From positions 62,001 through 126,000 of the forward strand of contig NZ_JADPEG010000006.1 in assembly GCF_015667585.1 (NCBI RefSeq): 64,000 nt of DNA, written 5' to 3'. Both the position numbers and the translations under genes were made by a program. The notes beneath the pieces are model-generated. The model was given only the letters and a program-made list of their open reading frames with translations, was not told the origin of the DNA and made no database searches. This document shows positions 25,067-34,877 of this stretch, piece after piece. Every line of letters begins with the position of its first letter. The stretch's first letter is position 1. Source of the stretch: Clostridium sp. D33t1_170424_F3. Lineage in GTDB: Bacteria; Bacillota; Clostridia; Oscillospirales; Acutalibacteraceae.

Positions 25067-26983
25067 ATGGATATTAAATTGATAGATGCATATCTGCAGG
25101 GCGGTTCCTTAGAGGGCTACCAGGTATTTGGCGCGCATCTGTGCCACGAATATGACCAGGACGGCGCCCGTTTTACGGTGTATGCTCCGAATGCGGCCCG
25201 GATACGGCTGATCGGGGATTTTAACGGGTGGACGGGTTACGATATGGACCGGCATCCTTCCGGTGTTTGGAGCATTTTTGTGCAGGGTGTGCAGGAAATG
25301 CATATGTACAAGTATCAGATTTACACGGCGGAGGGGGAAACCTATGATCGCGCGGACCCCTTTGCGTTTTACAGCGAGCTGAGGCCCAATACAGCTTCTA
25401 TTGTGTACAATCTCAATGATTTCCCCTGGACAGACGAAACATGGCTGCAAACGCGCGACAAAGGCTATAATAAACCGCTGAGTATTTATGAAGTACACGC
25501 CGGGTCGTGGAAGATCAAAAACCTGCCGGAGGACGAACGGTTTTACCGGTACGACGAACTGGCGGAATTGCTGATTCCCTATGTGAAAAAAATGGGATAT
25601 ACGCATATCGAGCTGCTGCCGCTGACGGAGTACCCGTTTGATAAGTCCTGGGGCTATCAGGTTACCGGGTATTTCAGCGCGACCAGCCGCTATGGAAGGC
25701 CGAAGGACTTGATGTATTTTATCAACCGCTGTCATGAACAGGGAGTAGGCGTGATCCTTGACTTTGTGCCCGCGCATTTTGTTACGGACTTTTACGCGCT
25801 TCACCAGTTTGACGGCGGGTTTGTATACGAAAGCGAATATCAGGACGCGCGGTACAGCGAATGGGGAACGGTTCTGTTCGACTACACAAAGCCGCATGTG
25901 ATCAGCTTCCTGAAATCCGCCATCAATTTTTGGATTACCTATTACCACTTTGACGGCATCCGTTACGATGCGGTTTCCAATCTGCTGTACCGGAATGGGG
26001 ACACCAACAGCCCGGTTAATGAAACCGGCGTGTGGTTCCTGAAAAACTGCAATTACGCTCTTCAAAAGCGCCACCCGGACGTCATGTTGATTGCGGAGGA
26101 CTCCTCCAACTTCCTGAAGGTGACGGCTCCGGTCGAGTATGGCGGCCTGGGATTTGATTACAAATGGGATCTGGGATGGATGAACGATACGCTGGATTAT
26201 TTGTCCGTTCCCGCGACGCACCGGTCCGGCGTGCACAATAAGCTCAGCTTTTCCATGGGCTATTTCTACAACGATATTTTTCTGCTGCCCCTGTCGCATG
26301 ACGAGGTGGTACATGGGAAAAAGACGGTTATCGATAAGATTGCCGGGACCTATGAGGAAAAGTTCCACCAGCTGCGCACGCTCTATTTGTATATGTATAC
26401 CCATCCCGGCAAAAAGCTGAACTTTATGGGGAACGAATTGGCGGAATTCAAGGAGTGGGACGAAGAAAAAGAGCTGGGATGGAATCTGCTGGATTATCCG
26501 GCGCACAAAGATTTTTATCAGTATATCCAAGCTCTGCAGCATTTGTATCTGGAAGAAAAAGCGCTGTACAAGGAGGATTACCATCCGCAGAGCTTTACCT
26601 GGTTGGATGTCAATAACGCGTCTCAGTGCGTTTTTGCATACAAGCGCAGCGATCTGGATAAAAACGATCTGTACGTTGTACTGAATTTCTCCAACAGGAT
26701 GTATGTCAACTACCATCTGCCGGTTTCCCATTACGGGGTATACGGCGAGCTGATTAATACGGACGATATGGCGTTTGGCGGTAAGGGGAAAGTCAATGCG
26801 GAAGAGTTGCGCGCCTCCCTGCGCGGCGGCAAATACGTGCTGGAGCTGACAGTCGCGCCGTTCAGCGCCTGTATTTTCAAGCAAATTCCAAAGCCGAACA
26901 TTCCGGCGCTGAAGAGGCCGGGAATTGGTATTTCCATACAGGAACCCGCGAGTATGCGCGGTTCCCTTGCGGAGTACGAGTAA
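25067..26983 (+). CDS. glgB: 1,4-alpha-glucan branching enzyme
   Basis: A 638-residue GH13 enzyme with N-terminal CBM48 (FTVYAPNAARIRLIGDFNGW). ATG 25067 follows AAGGAGAGG; an in-frame ATG 24 nt earlier lacks one. Catalytic motifs are GIRYDAVSNLLY (nucleophile Asp about residue 306), MLIAEDSSNF (Glu about 345) and LSHDEVVHGKKT. It makes alpha-1,6 branches in glycogen. No other glycogen genes are in the window, so it is isolated here. A TATAAT at 25023-25028 is probably its -10 box. Confidence 0.93.
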   Translation: MDIKLIDAYLQGGSLEGYQVFGAHLCHEYDQDGARFTVYAPNAARIRLIGDFNGWTGYDMDRHPSGVWSIFVQGVQEMHMYKYQIYTAEGETYDRADPFAFYSELRPNTASIVYNLNDFPWTDETWLQTRDKGYNKPLSIYEVHAGSWKIKNLPEDERFYRYDELAELLIPYVKKMGYTHIELLPLTEYPFDKSWGYQVTGYFSATSRYGRPKDLMYFINRCHEQGVGVILDFVPAHFVTDFYALHQFDGGFVYESEYQDARYSEWGTVLFDYTKPHVISFLKSAINFWITYYHFDGIRYDAVSNLLYRNGDTNSPVNETGVWFLKNCNYALQKRHPDVMLIAEDSSNFLKVTAPVEYGGLGFDYKWDLGWMNDTLDYLSVPATHRSGVHNKLSFSMGYFYNDIFLLPLSHDEVVHGKKTVIDKIAGTYEEKFHQLRTLYLYMYTHPGKKLNFMGNELAEFKEWDEEKELGWNLLDYPAHKDFYQYIQALQHLYLEEKALYKEDYHPQSFTWLDVNNASQCVFAYKRSDLDKNDLYVVLNFSNRMYVNYHLPVSHYGVYGELINTDDMAFGGKGKVNAEELRASLRGGKYVLELTVAPFSACIFKQIPKPNIPALKRPGIGISIQEPASMRGSLAEYE

Positions 26984-26987
26984 GCAT

Positions 26988-27022
26988 AAAAAAGCAGCCG
27001 GGTTGCAATCCGGCTGCTTTTT
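26988..27022. terminator. Bidirectional terminator between glgB and asnA
   Basis: AAAGCAGCCGG at 26991-27002 pairs with CCGGCTGCTTT at 27010-27020, flanked by A-run and T-run. It serves converging genes. Confidence 0.85.
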
Positions 27023-27029
27023 ACGTTCA

Positions 27030-28043
27030 TCAGAGAAGATGGATGCCGTATCCTTCGCAGGCGTTGCGCATGCTGTCGGGCCAGACGGAAGACTGCACCT
27101 CGCCGATATGCGCCTTTTGCAGCAATGCCATACAGATACGGGACTGTCCGATTCCGCCGCCCATGGTCAGGGGCAGGCGGCCTTCCAGCAGCATGCTGTG
27201 GAACGGCAGTTCCGCGCGGTCTTGGCAGCCGGAAAGCTCCAGCTGGCGGCGGAGCGCGTCCGCGTCTACCCGGATCCCCATGGAGGAAAGCTCCAGGGAA
27301 CGGTTCAGGACCGGATACCAGATGATGATGTCGCCGTTCAGGGACCAGTCGTCATAGTCGGGCGCGCGTCCGTCGTGCGGCTTACCGGATTGCAGCGCGC
27401 CGCCGATTTGGGAAATGAACACTACGCCGTATTCTTTTGCGGCGATGTCTTCCCGCTGCTTTGGCGTCAGGTCGGGATAACGATCCTCCAGCTCCTGGCT
27501 GGTGACAAAGGTGATTTCCTCGGGAATAAAGCAGTCGAGAGCAGGAAAGCGCTCCTGTAAAGCTGCCTGGGTTTTATGTAATGCGCCCATGATACCGTGT
27601 GCGGTATTTTGCAGGGTTTCCATCACGCGCTCTTCTTTTGTGATGACTTTTTCCCAGTCCCACTGGTCCACATATACGGAATGCAGATTGTCCAGTTCCT
27701 CATCGCGGCGGATCGCGTTCATATCGGTATACAGGCCGGTCCCGGCGGTGAAGCCATAGCGGGCCAGCGCCATGCGCTTCCATTTTGCCAGGGAATGCAC
27801 GATCTGTACGTCCGCGTGAATCTCTGCTACGTCAAATTGGACAGGCCGCTCCACGCCGTTCAGGTCGTCGTTTAAGCCGGTTTCCGGCCGGACAAAGAGC
27901 GGAGCGGAAACACGGGTGAGGGAAAGGGCGGAGGCCAGTTCCCGCTCAAAGGTGTCCTTTGCGAGTTTGATCGCAATTTCCGTCTCTATAATATCGAGTT
28001 TGGAAGAATAATCCTTGGGTAAAATCAAATTGCTCAAAGCCAT
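27030..28043 (-). CDS. asnA: Aspartate-ammonia ligase
   Basis: A 337-residue AsnA, which makes asparagine from aspartate, ammonia and ATP. It is a class II tRNA-synthetase-like fold. The start at [12 protein letters not shown] is normal for the family and has AAAGGA upstream. Conserved blocks are [43 protein letters not shown] and [12 protein letters not shown]. With gdhA, glnA and carAB it shows that the organism assimilates ammonia directly. Confidence 0.95.
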   Translation of the reverse strand: MALSNLILPKDYSSKLDIIETEIAIKLAKDTFERELASALSLTRVSAPLFVRPETGLNDDLNGVERPVQFDVAEIHADVQIVHSLAKWKRMALARYGFTAGTGLYTDMNAIRRDEELDNLHSVYVDQWDWEKVITKEERVMETLQNTAHGIMGALHKTQAALQERFPALDCFIPEEITFVTSQELEDRYPDLTPKQREDIAAKEYGVVFISQIGGALQSGKPHDGRAPDYDDWSLNGDIIIWYPVLNRSLELSSMGIRVDADALRRQLELSGCQDRAELPFHSMLLEGRLPLTMGGGIGQSRICMALLQKAHIGEVQSSVWPDSMRNACEGYGIHLL

Positions 28044-28082
28044 GTCAGTAACAATCCTTTCTGTCGCGGGGGGCAAAAAGAA

Positions 28083-28108
28083 AAACATAGCCGCAAGGGG
28101 CTGTGTTT
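28083..28108 (-). terminator. Attenuator-like terminator in the asnA leader
   Basis: AAACATAGCC at 28083-28092 pairs with GGCTGTGTTT at 28099-28108. Read on the minus strand it is followed by TTTTTCTTTTTG. It lies between the promoter at 28145-28173 and the start at 28043, so transcription must pass it to reach asnA. Confidence 0.6.
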
Positions 28109-28144
28109 TCCAGAACACGCTCCGCCGCCGGAATCATGTTTTTC

Positions 28145-28173
28145 ATTATACCTCTAAAAAGCGCTTTTTGCAA
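28145..28173 (-). promoter_or_regulatory. Promoter of asnA
   Basis: On the minus strand TTGCAA (28168-28173), a 17-nt spacer and TATAAT (28145-28150). Confidence 0.65.
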
Positions 28174-28176
28174 TCA

Positions 28177-28362
28177 TTACGCAAAAGTAGAGCCGTCGTT
28201 TTCGGAATCCATGAGCAGGTTGATATAGGCCAGGTAGGGTTTGGTCTGCGGGGTAACCTCCGCCTGCCCGGACATGGCAGCCTGCAGGTCGTCCGGCAGT
28301 GCCATAAAGAAGCGGTTTACCTCTTCGTGTAATCGTAAATATTGGTACAGCTTGTCATCCAT
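28177..28362 (-). CDS. Small hypothetical protein B (61 aa)
   Basis: A 61-residue protein from ATG 28362, 5 nt before the end of the gene upstream on the same strand, so coupled translation is likely. It resembles its neighbour at 28355-28546 in layout: acidic, with LPDDLQAAM in one and LPEYLREIV in the other, so the two may be distant paralogues. No function is known. Confidence 0.6.
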   Translation of the reverse strand: MDDKLYQYLRLHEEVNRFFMALPDDLQAAMSGQAEVTPQTKPYLAYINLLMDSENDGSTFA

Positions 28363-28546
28363 AAAAGTCGCCGTCCGCATAGTTGTTGTGTTCCATCAGG
28401 TAATCGGCGTGACGCTTGAGCTCCTCGTAGGACCGGATGTGATGTTCCTCGCGGCTGACGATTTCCCGCAGGTATTCGGGCAGAGAAAGGTAGTATTTCC
28501 GTGCCTGTTCATCGGTGTTGATGAAGTTTTGAAAGTCGGTTGGCAT
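28355..28546 (-). CDS. Small hypothetical protein A (63 aa)
   Basis: A 63-residue protein from ATG 28546 with AAAGGAGG upstream, first of two small, possibly paralogous genes. The sequence includes KYYLSLPEYLREIVSREEHH and ends in YADGDFYG. It is acidic and cytosolic, with function unknown. Confidence 0.65.
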   Translation of the reverse strand: MPTDFQNFINTDEQARKYYLSLPEYLREIVSREEHHIRSYEELKRHADYLMEHNNYADGDFYG

Positions 28547-28633
28547 AAACTGCCTCCTTTCTGTATTCAGCTGAAAATTAGTATGTTCCAAATATGCGGC
28601 AAAATGCGTTATAAAGGCGCAGAGAAAGCATAA

Positions 28634-28647
28634 GTTAATTTTTTAAC
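28634..28647. promoter_or_regulatory. Candidate Rex half-site palindrome upstream of thl
   Basis: GTTAATTTTTTAAC matches the core of the Rex operator TTGTTAANNNNTTAACAA, but not its flanks. It is 136 nt before the thl promoter. Confidence 0.35.
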
Positions 28648-28769
28648 GTTTTCTTTCAGCGCGGTTTTTCGACATTCAGCAATTTGAACAAGGCTGTGAT
28701 GGAGCGGGACAATTTATGGCAAATTTCTGACAAGAATGCGCATTTTCTCATTTTCCCCGGTGGAAGCTC

Positions 28770-28798
28770 TTGCATAATCTTCAGGATTGTGATATATT
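28770..28798 (+). promoter_or_regulatory. Promoter of the butyrate operon
   Basis: TTGCAT at 28770-28775 and TATATT at 28793-28798, spacer 17. It lies 85 nt before the thl start. Confidence 0.6.
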
Positions 28799-28804
28799 TA
28801 ACAT
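28787..28804 (+). promoter_or_regulatory. Candidate Rex operator overlapping the -10 box
   Basis: TTGTGATATATTTAACAT matches 11 of 14 fixed positions of the consensus TTGTTAANNNNTTAACAA, and lies over the -10 box. Rex senses NADH/NAD and represses butyrate genes in clostridia, so binding would make sense. No binding is shown here. Confidence 0.5.
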
Positions 28805-28822
28805 ACACCTTAAGTCAATGAT

Positions 28823-28854
28823 TAACCCGTTGATCCAGCCAAACAAACGGGTTA
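28823..28854 (+). promoter_or_regulatory. Perfect inverted repeat in the thl leader
   Basis: TAACCCGTT at 28823-28831 pairs with AACGGGTTA at 28846-28854 (9 bp). It lies between promoter and ribosome site and could be an mRNA-stabilising stem or operator. Confidence 0.45.
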
Positions 28855-28882
28855 GTGAATAATGAAATGGAGGAACAAAATC

Positions 28883-30067
28883 ATGTCTAAGAAAATCGTG
28901 TTAGCAGGTGCTGTGCGTACTGCAATCGGTAAAATGGGCGGCTCTCTGGCCAATGTCCCGGCTGCCACCCTTGGTTCCATCGTTATCAAGGAAGCTCTGA
29001 AGAGAGCGAACGTCGCTCCGGAGCAGGTTGATGAAGTTCTGATGGGTTGCGTTCTGCAGGGCGCTCTGGGCCAGAACGTTGCGCGCCAGGCTTCTGTGAA
29101 CGCAGGCGTTCCGATTGAAGTTCCGGCTCTGACCGTTAATAACGTGTGCGGTTCCGGCCTGAAATGCGTGAACATGGCTGCGGCGATGATCGCGGCTGGC
29201 GAAGCGGATATCGTTGTCGCCGGTGGTATGGAGAACATGTCCTCCGCTCCGTATGCAATGACCCAAGCCCGTTTTGGCTATCGTATGAACAACGCTACCA
29301 TCATCGACACCATGGTGAACGACGCGCTGACCGATGCGTTTAACGGCTATCACATGGGCATTACCGCTGAGAATGTGGCGGAAAAGTACGGCCTGACCCG
29401 CGAAATGCAGGATGAATTCGCCGCTGCCAGCCAGCAGAAGTGTGAAAAGGCGCAGGCGGAAGGCCGCTTTGACGATGAGATCGTTCCGGTCCCGGTCAAG
29501 GTCAAGAAGGAAACAGTCATGTTTGCAAAAGACGAGGGCCCGCGTGCCGGCGTCACCGCAGAAGGCATCGCAAAGTTGCGCCCGGCGTTCAAAGCGGACG
29601 GCAGCGTAACCGCTGCAAACGCTTCCGGCATCAACGACGGCGCCGCTGCAATCGTTGTGATGAGTGAAGAGAAGGCCAAGGAGCTCGGCGTCACCCCGAT
29701 GGCAGAGTGGGTTGCCGGCGCTTCCGCAGGTGTTGAGCCGTCCATCATGGGCATCGGCCCGGTTGCCGCAACCAACAAGGCGATGGCAAAGGCCGGCCTG
29801 AAGGTTGCCGATATGGACCTCATCGAAGCAAACGAGGCGTTCGCGGCGCAGTCCCTCGCTGTTGCGAAGGATCTGGAACTCGATATGTCCAAGGTAAACG
29901 TCAACGGCGGTGCAATCGCTCTGGGTCATCCGGTCGGCGCTTCCGGCGCCAGAATCTTGGTCACCCTGCTGCATGAGCTGCAGAAGAGAGATTCCCAGTA
30001 CGGCCTTGCTACCCTCTGCGTAGGCGGCGGCATGGGCGTTGCGGCGATCGTGAAGAACTACAAATAA
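28883..30067 (+). CDS. thlA: Acetyl-CoA acetyltransferase (thiolase)
   Basis: A 394-residue thiolase that condenses two acetyl-CoA to acetoacetyl-CoA, the first step of butyryl-CoA synthesis. ATG 28883 follows GGAGGAAC. The catalytic residues are visible: Cys in [12 protein letters not shown] (about 88), His in [11 protein letters not shown] (about 350) and Cys in [11 protein letters not shown] (about 380). It opens the butyrate operon, and the codon use is strongly biased as in highly expressed genes. Confidence 0.96.
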   Translation: MSKKIVLAGAVRTAIGKMGGSLANVPAATLGSIVIKEALKRANVAPEQVDEVLMGCVLQGALGQNVARQASVNAGVPIEVPALTVNNVCGSGLKCVNMAAAMIAAGEADIVVAGGMENMSSAPYAMTQARFGYRMNNATIIDTMVNDALTDAFNGYHMGITAENVAEKYGLTREMQDEFAAASQQKCEKAQAEGRFDDEIVPVPVKVKKETVMFAKDEGPRAGVTAEGIAKLRPAFKADGSVTAANASGINDGAAAIVVMSEEKAKELGVTPMAEWVAGASAGVEPSIMGIGPVAATNKAMAKAGLKVADMDLIEANEAFAAQSLAVAKDLELDMSKVNVNGGAIALGHPVGASGARILVTLLHELQKRDSQYGLATLCVGGGMGVAAIVKNYK

Positions 30068-30084
30068 TTAGGAGCGATTAAAAC

Positions 30085-30861
30085 ATGAGCTTTGTGAAAT
30101 ATGAGCAGACGGGCTTTGTGGGCGTTATGACCATTGACCGCGAAAAGGCTCTGAATGCATTGAATTCCGAGGTCCTGGCTGATCTGGAAGCGACGATCGA
30201 CGCGATTGATCTTGACGCGACCCGCTGTGTGGTTCTCACCGGCGCAGGCCAGAAGTCCTTTGTCGCCGGCGCGGACATCGGCGAGATGAGCACCCTGACC
30301 AAGGCGGAGGGCGAAGCTTTCGGCAAGAAGGGCAACGATGTGTTCCGCAAGCTGGAGACTTTGCCGATCCCGGTGATCGCGGCTGTCAACGGTTTTGCAC
30401 TTGGCGGCGGCTGCGAGCTGTCCCTAAGCTGCGACATCCGCCTGGCTTCCGAGAACGCGGTATTCGCACAGCCGGAAACCGGTCTGGGCATCACCCCTGG
30501 CTTTGGCGGCACGCAGAGACTGGCCCGTACAATCAACGTCGGTAAGGCGAAGGAAATGCTGTATGCCGGTACGAAGGTAAAGGCGGACGAAGCGCTCAGC
30601 CTCGGCCTTGTCAATGCGGTGTATCCGGCGGATGAGCTGATGGGCGCGGCGATGAAGCTGGCGGAGAAGATCGCGAGAAACGCTCCGATCGCGGTCCGTG
30701 CTTCCAAGAAGGCTGTCAATGACGGCCTCCAGGTCAACATCGACGAAGCGATCGTCATCGAAGAGAAGCTCTTTGGCAGCTGCTTCGAGACAGAGGATCA
30801 GAAGAACGGCATGACCGCTTTTGTTGAAAAGCGCAAGCCGGAACCGTTTGTCAATCGATAA
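30085..30861 (+). CDS. crt: 3-hydroxybutyryl-CoA dehydratase (crotonase)
   Basis: A 258-residue enoyl-CoA hydratase of the crotonase family; it converts 3-hydroxybutyryl-CoA to crotonyl-CoA. Motifs are FVAGADIGEM (oxyanion region), ALGGGCELSLSCD and the catalytic Glu region AQPETGLGITPGFGGTQRL. It is 17 nt after thlA. Confidence 0.95.
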   Translation: MSFVKYEQTGFVGVMTIDREKALNALNSEVLADLEATIDAIDLDATRCVVLTGAGQKSFVAGADIGEMSTLTKAEGEAFGKKGNDVFRKLETLPIPVIAAVNGFALGGGCELSLSCDIRLASENAVFAQPETGLGITPGFGGTQRLARTINVGKAKEMLYAGTKVKADEALSLGLVNAVYPADELMGAAMKLAEKIARNAPIAVRASKKAVNDGLQVNIDEAIVIEEKLFGSCFETEDQKNGMTAFVEKRKPEPFVNR

Positions 30862-30877
30862 GTTCGTTTCCGCAGCA

Positions 30878-30907
30878 GGTACTGCGCCGCATGGCTGGCG
30901 CAGTACC
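30878..30907 (+). terminator. Stem-loop between crt and hbd
   Basis: GGTACTGCGCC at 30878-30888 and GGCGCAGTACC at 30897-30907 form a perfect 11-bp stem, with only a short TTTAT after it. It could act as a partial terminator or protect the mRNA inside the operon. Confidence 0.5.
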
Positions 30908-30957
30908 TTTATACGGGATTTTAACATAATCAACAATGATTCAGGAGGTTTTTCATC

Positions 30958-31797
30958 ATGAAAATTGGCGTTATTGGCGCAGGCACCATGGGCTCCGGCA
31001 TTGCACAGGCATTTGCACAGACCGAAGGTTATGAAGTAAAGCTCTGCGACGTAAAGGCGGAGTGGGCAGAAGGCGGCAAAGCAAAGATTGCAAAGGGCCT
31101 CAATAAGAGAGTTGCAAAGGGCAAGATGGAGCAGGCTGCCGCAGATGCGATCCTGGCGAAAATCACCACCGGCACCAATGAGATCGTCGCGGACTGCGAC
31201 CTCGTTGTGGAAGCCGCTCTGGAAAAAATGGAGCTGAAGAAAGAAATCTTCAAGCAGCTGGAAGCCATCTGCAAGAAGGATTGCATCTTCGCCACCAATA
31301 CATCCTCCCTGTCCATCACAGAGATTTCCAACGGCCTTGACAGAGCGGTTGTCGGCATGCATTTCTTCAATCCGGCTCCGGTTATGAAGCTGGTTGAGGT
31401 TATCGCCGGTGAGACCACTCCGGAAGAGACCGTGAAGAAGGTTATTGAAATCTCCGAGAGCATCGGCAAGACCCCGGTGCAGGTCAACGAAGCGGCTGGC
31501 TTTGTTGTCAACAGAATCCTGATCCCGATGATCAACGAAGCAGTCGGCATCTATGCAGAGGGCGTTGCTTCCGTTGAGGGAATCGATACCGCGATGAAGC
31601 TCGGTGCAAACCATCCGATGGGCCCGCTCGCTCTGGGCGATCTGATCGGCTTGGACGTCTGCCTGGCAATTATGGAAGTTCTGCAGGCTGAGACGGGCGA
31701 TCCGAAATACCGTCCGCATCCGTTGCTCAGAAAAATGGTCCGCGCCGGCAAGCTCGGCCAGAAGACCGGCAAGGGATTCTACGATTACACCAGATAA
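30958..31797 (+). CDS. hbd: 3-hydroxybutyryl-CoA dehydrogenase
   Basis: A 279-residue dehydrogenase that reduces acetoacetyl-CoA to 3-hydroxybutyryl-CoA. NAD-binding [17 protein letters not shown] starts at residue 3; catalytic His lies in [11 protein letters not shown] (about 138) and the substrate Asn in [15 protein letters not shown] follows CAGGAGG. Confidence 0.96.
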   Translation: MKIGVIGAGTMGSGIAQAFAQTEGYEVKLCDVKAEWAEGGKAKIAKGLNKRVAKGKMEQAAADAILAKITTGTNEIVADCDLVVEAALEKMELKKEIFKQLEAICKKDCIFATNTSSLSITEISNGLDRAVVGMHFFNPAPVMKLVEVIAGETTPEETVKKVIEISESIGKTPVQVNEAAGFVVNRILIPMINEAVGIYAEGVASVEGIDTAMKLGANHPMGPLALGDLIGLDVCLAIMEVLQAETGDPKYRPHPLLRKMVRAGKLGQKTGKGFYDYTR

Positions 31798-31836
31798 GAA
31801 ATTGTTTGGCGTAAATTTGAATTTGGAGGAACAGGT

Positions 31837-32976
31837 ATGGATTTCGTACTGAGCAAAGAACAAGAAATGGCCCGTACGCTCTTCAGAGAGTTTGCGGAAA
31901 ATGAAGTAAAGCCCCTTGCACAGGAAGTGGACGAAACGGAGCGTTTTCCGGCTGAAACTGTTGAGAAGATGCAGAAGCTCGGCTTCCTGGGCATTCCGAT
32001 GCCGAAGGAATTCGGCGGCCAGGGCTGCGACACGCTGACTTATGTGCTCTGCGTGGAAGAGCTTTCCAAGGTTTGCGGCACCACCGGCGTTATCGTTTCC
32101 GCGCATACGTCTCTGGGCGCGGACCCGATCAAGAAGTTCGGCACCCCGGCGCAGAAAGAAAAATATCTCCGCCCGCTGGTTTCCGGCGAAAAGCTGGGTG
32201 CGTTCGGTCTGACAGAGCCGGGCGCGGGCACGGATGCTTCCGGCCAGCAGACCAAGGCGGTTCTTGAGGGCGACCACTATGTCCTCAACGGCAGCAAGAT
32301 CTTCATTACCAACGGCGGCAAGGCCGATATTTATATTATCTTTGCGATGACCGACAAGAGCAAGGGTACAAAGGGTATTTCCGCGTTCATCGTGGAGAAG
32401 GAGTTCCCGGGCTTTAAGATTGGCACCAAGGAGAAGAAGATGGGTATCCGCGGTTCCTCTACTACGGAGCTGATCTTCGAGAACTGCATTGTTCCGAAGG
32501 AAAACCTCCTCGGTCAGGAAGGCAAGGGCTTCGGCATTGCCATGCAGACCCTGGACGGCGGACGTATCGGTATTGCGGCGCAGGCGCTCGGCATTGCGGA
32601 GGGCGCGCTGGAAGAAACTGTAAACTATGTCAAGGAAAGAAAGCAGTTCGGCAGACCGATTGCGAAGTTCCAGAACACGCAGTTCCAGATTGCCGACATG
32701 GCAACCAAGATTGAAGCAGCCCGCTATCTGGTATACCGCGCGGCGGTTGCGAAGGACACGCAGAAGCGTTTCTCCGTAGAGGCTGCGATGGCAAAATTGT
32801 ATGCCGCGGAAGTAGCGATGGAAGTAACCACCAAAGCGGTACAGCTCCACGGCGGCTATGGTTACACGAGAGAATATCCGGTTGAGCGCATGATGCGCGA
32901 TGCCAAGATCACAGAGATCTACGAAGGCACCAGCGAAGTGCAGCGCATGGTTATTTCCTCTAACGTAATTAAATAG
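31837..32976 (+). CDS. bcd: Butyryl-CoA dehydrogenase
   Basis: A 379-residue acyl-CoA dehydrogenase that, with EtfAB, reduces crotonyl-CoA to butyryl-CoA. Clear blocks are AFGLTEPGAGTDASGQQ, the FAD region GIAAQALGIAEGALEE and YTREYPVERMMRDAKITEIYE, containing the catalytic Glu (about 367). In clostridia the complex bifurcates electrons from NADH to ferredoxin and crotonyl-CoA. It is followed directly by etfB. Confidence 0.95.
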   Translation: MDFVLSKEQEMARTLFREFAENEVKPLAQEVDETERFPAETVEKMQKLGFLGIPMPKEFGGQGCDTLTYVLCVEELSKVCGTTGVIVSAHTSLGADPIKKFGTPAQKEKYLRPLVSGEKLGAFGLTEPGAGTDASGQQTKAVLEGDHYVLNGSKIFITNGGKADIYIIFAMTDKSKGTKGISAFIVEKEFPGFKIGTKEKKMGIRGSSTTELIFENCIVPKENLLGQEGKGFGIAMQTLDGGRIGIAAQALGIAEGALEETVNYVKERKQFGRPIAKFQNTQFQIADMATKIEAARYLVYRAAVAKDTQKRFSVEAAMAKLYAAEVAMEVTTKAVQLHGGYGYTREYPVERMMRDAKITEIYEGTSEVQRMVISSNVIK

Positions 32977-33002
32977 TCGATAAAGGCCAAAAGGAGTGAA
33001 AT

Positions 33003-33788
33003 TTGTTGAATATCGTAGTTTGCATTAAGCAGGTTCCGAATACCAATGAAGTGAAACTGGACCCCGTTACCGGTACCCTGATCCGTGACGGCGTGCCGAG
33101 CATCATCAATCCGGATGATAAGGCGGGTCTGGAAGCCGCTCTGCGTCTGAAGGACGCACAGGGCGCGCATATCACAGTTGTTTCCATGGGTCCCCCGCAG
33201 GCGGACGCCGCGTTGCGTGAGGCGCTGGCAATGGGCGCGGATGAGGCAATCCTCGTTTCCGACAGAGCGTTCGGCGGCGCCGACACTTGGGCTACCTCCA
33301 CAACGATCGCCGCTGCGATCAAAAACCTCAAGTATGATCTGATCATCACAGGCCGTCAGGCGATCGACGGCGATACCGCACAGGTTGGCCCGCAGATTTC
33401 CGAGCACCTCGGCATTCCGAACATCAGCTATGCGGAGGACATCCAGGTAGAGGGCGATTCCGTCATTGTCAAGCGTCAGTATGAGGATCGCTATCACATC
33501 GTGAAAGCGAAAATGCCCTGCCTGATTACCGCTCTGACCGAGTTGAACAAGCCGCGTTACATGACGCCGGGCGGTATCTTCGATGCATACAGAGAAAAAG
33601 AAGTCAAGGTTTGGGGCCTGAAAGATATTCAGGTTGACCAGGCGAATATCGGCCTGAAAGGCTCACCGACCAGAGTTTTCCAGACATTCACAAAGAGCTT
33701 GAAGGCGGCTGGCACGGTTGTCCAGCTTGATCCGGAAGAGTCCGCGGATTACATGATTGAAAAGCTCAAGGAGAAGTTCATCATCTAG
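33003..33788 (+). CDS. etfB: Electron transfer flavoprotein, beta subunit
   Basis: A 261-residue EtfB starting at TTG 33003, with AAGGAG 7 nt upstream. Family signatures include MLNIVVCIKQVPNTNEVKLD and the conserved ITGRQAIDGDTAQVGPQISE. It pairs with EtfA to carry electrons for Bcd. Confidence 0.95.
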   Translation: MLNIVVCIKQVPNTNEVKLDPVTGTLIRDGVPSIINPDDKAGLEAALRLKDAQGAHITVVSMGPPQADAALREALAMGADEAILVSDRAFGGADTWATSTTIAAAIKNLKYDLIITGRQAIDGDTAQVGPQISEHLGIPNISYAEDIQVEGDSVIVKRQYEDRYHIVKAKMPCLITALTELNKPRYMTPGGIFDAYREKEVKVWGLKDIQVDQANIGLKGSPTRVFQTFTKSLKAAGTVVQLDPEESADYMIEKLKEKFII

Positions 33789-33845
33789 TTTGCAGTGTGA
33801 ATTCGTTTTTATATCATTCAGTAATTGAAAGTGGTGAGCAAAATA

Positions 33846-34862
33846 ATGAATATTCAGGATTATCAAGGCGTATTTGTATTTATCCAGCAGGTTGATAATA
33901 AAATCACCGGCGTTTCATATGAGTTGCTCGGCAAAGCGAAGGAGCTTGCCGCCGACTTGGGAACCGAAGTCACCGCTGTTCTGCTTGGCTATCAGGTGGA
34001 AGAGCTGTGCCCGAAGCTTGCCCGCTACGGCGCGGACAAAGTCGTTCTGGTGGATGACAAGGCTTTGGAGCCCTATACCACAGAGCCTTATACCCATACG
34101 ATGTACAATGTAATTGAGAAGTATAAGCCCGCTGTGGTTCTCTACGGTGCAACGGCGATCGGCCGCGACCTGGCGCCGCGCGTGTCCGCCAGAGTGCATA
34201 CCGGTCTGACCGCAGACTGCACGAAGCTGGAAATCGATCCGGAGAACAAGAACCTGAAGATGACCAGACCGGCGTTTGGCGGCAACATCATGGCAACCAT
34301 TGTATGTCCGGAGCATCGTCCGCAGATGGCGACGGTCCGCCCTGGCGTCATGCAGAAGATTAAGCCGGTCGACGGCGCTTCCTGCCCGGTGGAAGCGTTC
34401 AATCCCGGTTTTGAGCCGAACAATAAGAACGTGGAAGTTCTGGAAGTCATCAAGAAGGTCAGCGATAAGATTGACATTCAGGATGCAAAGATTCTGATTT
34501 CCGGCGGCCGCGGCGTTGGCTGCCCGGAGAACTTCAAGCTGCTGCAGGATCTGGCCGACGTTATTGGCGGCGAGGTCAGCGCGTCCAGAGCTTGTGTTGA
34601 TGCAGGCTGGGCGGAAAAGGATGTTCAGGTTGGCCAGACTGGTAAAACCGTCCGTCCGAACCTCTACATTGCGTGCGGTATCTCCGGTGCGATCCAGCAT
34701 CTCGCCGGCATGGAGGATTCCGATGTGATCATCGCGATCAACAAGGACGAAAATGCCCCGATCTTTGAAGTGGCGGATTACGGTATTGTTGGCGATGTTG
34801 CAAAGGTTCTGCCGATCTTCACAGAGAAGCTGAAGGAAGAACTGGCGCTCCGCAACGCGTAA
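33846..34862 (+). CDS. etfA: Electron transfer flavoprotein, alpha subunit
   Basis: A 338-residue EtfA. ATG 33846 follows GTGGTGAG; an in-frame ATG 21 nt earlier is less likely. The C-terminal FAD domain has [34 protein letters not shown] and GAIQHLAGM. With EtfB it forms the flavoprotein that links NADH to butyryl-CoA dehydrogenase. It ends the operon. Confidence 0.95.
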   Translation: MNIQDYQGVFVFIQQVDNKITGVSYELLGKAKELAADLGTEVTAVLLGYQVEELCPKLARYGADKVVLVDDKALEPYTTEPYTHTMYNVIEKYKPAVVLYGATAIGRDLAPRVSARVHTGLTADCTKLEIDPENKNLKMTRPAFGGNIMATIVCPEHRPQMATVRPGVMQKIKPVDGASCPVEAFNPGFEPNNKNVEVLEVIKKVSDKIDIQDAKILISGGRGVGCPENFKLLQDLADVIGGEVSASRACVDAGWAEKDVQVGQTGKTVRPNLYIACGISGAIQHLAGMEDSDVIIAINKDENAPIFEVADYGIVGDVAKVLPIFTEKLKEELALRNA

Positions 34863-34877
34863 TTTTTGGAAAAGTAA

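Noticed and set aside
25109-26884. A 591-codon open frame antisense to glgB
   Set aside because: Shadow of glgB with its clear GH13 motifs; no independent start signals.
30424-32850. An 808-codon open frame antisense to crt, hbd and bcd
   Set aside because: Shadow of the butyrate genes; low-complexity Leu/Arg/His composition and no match to any family.
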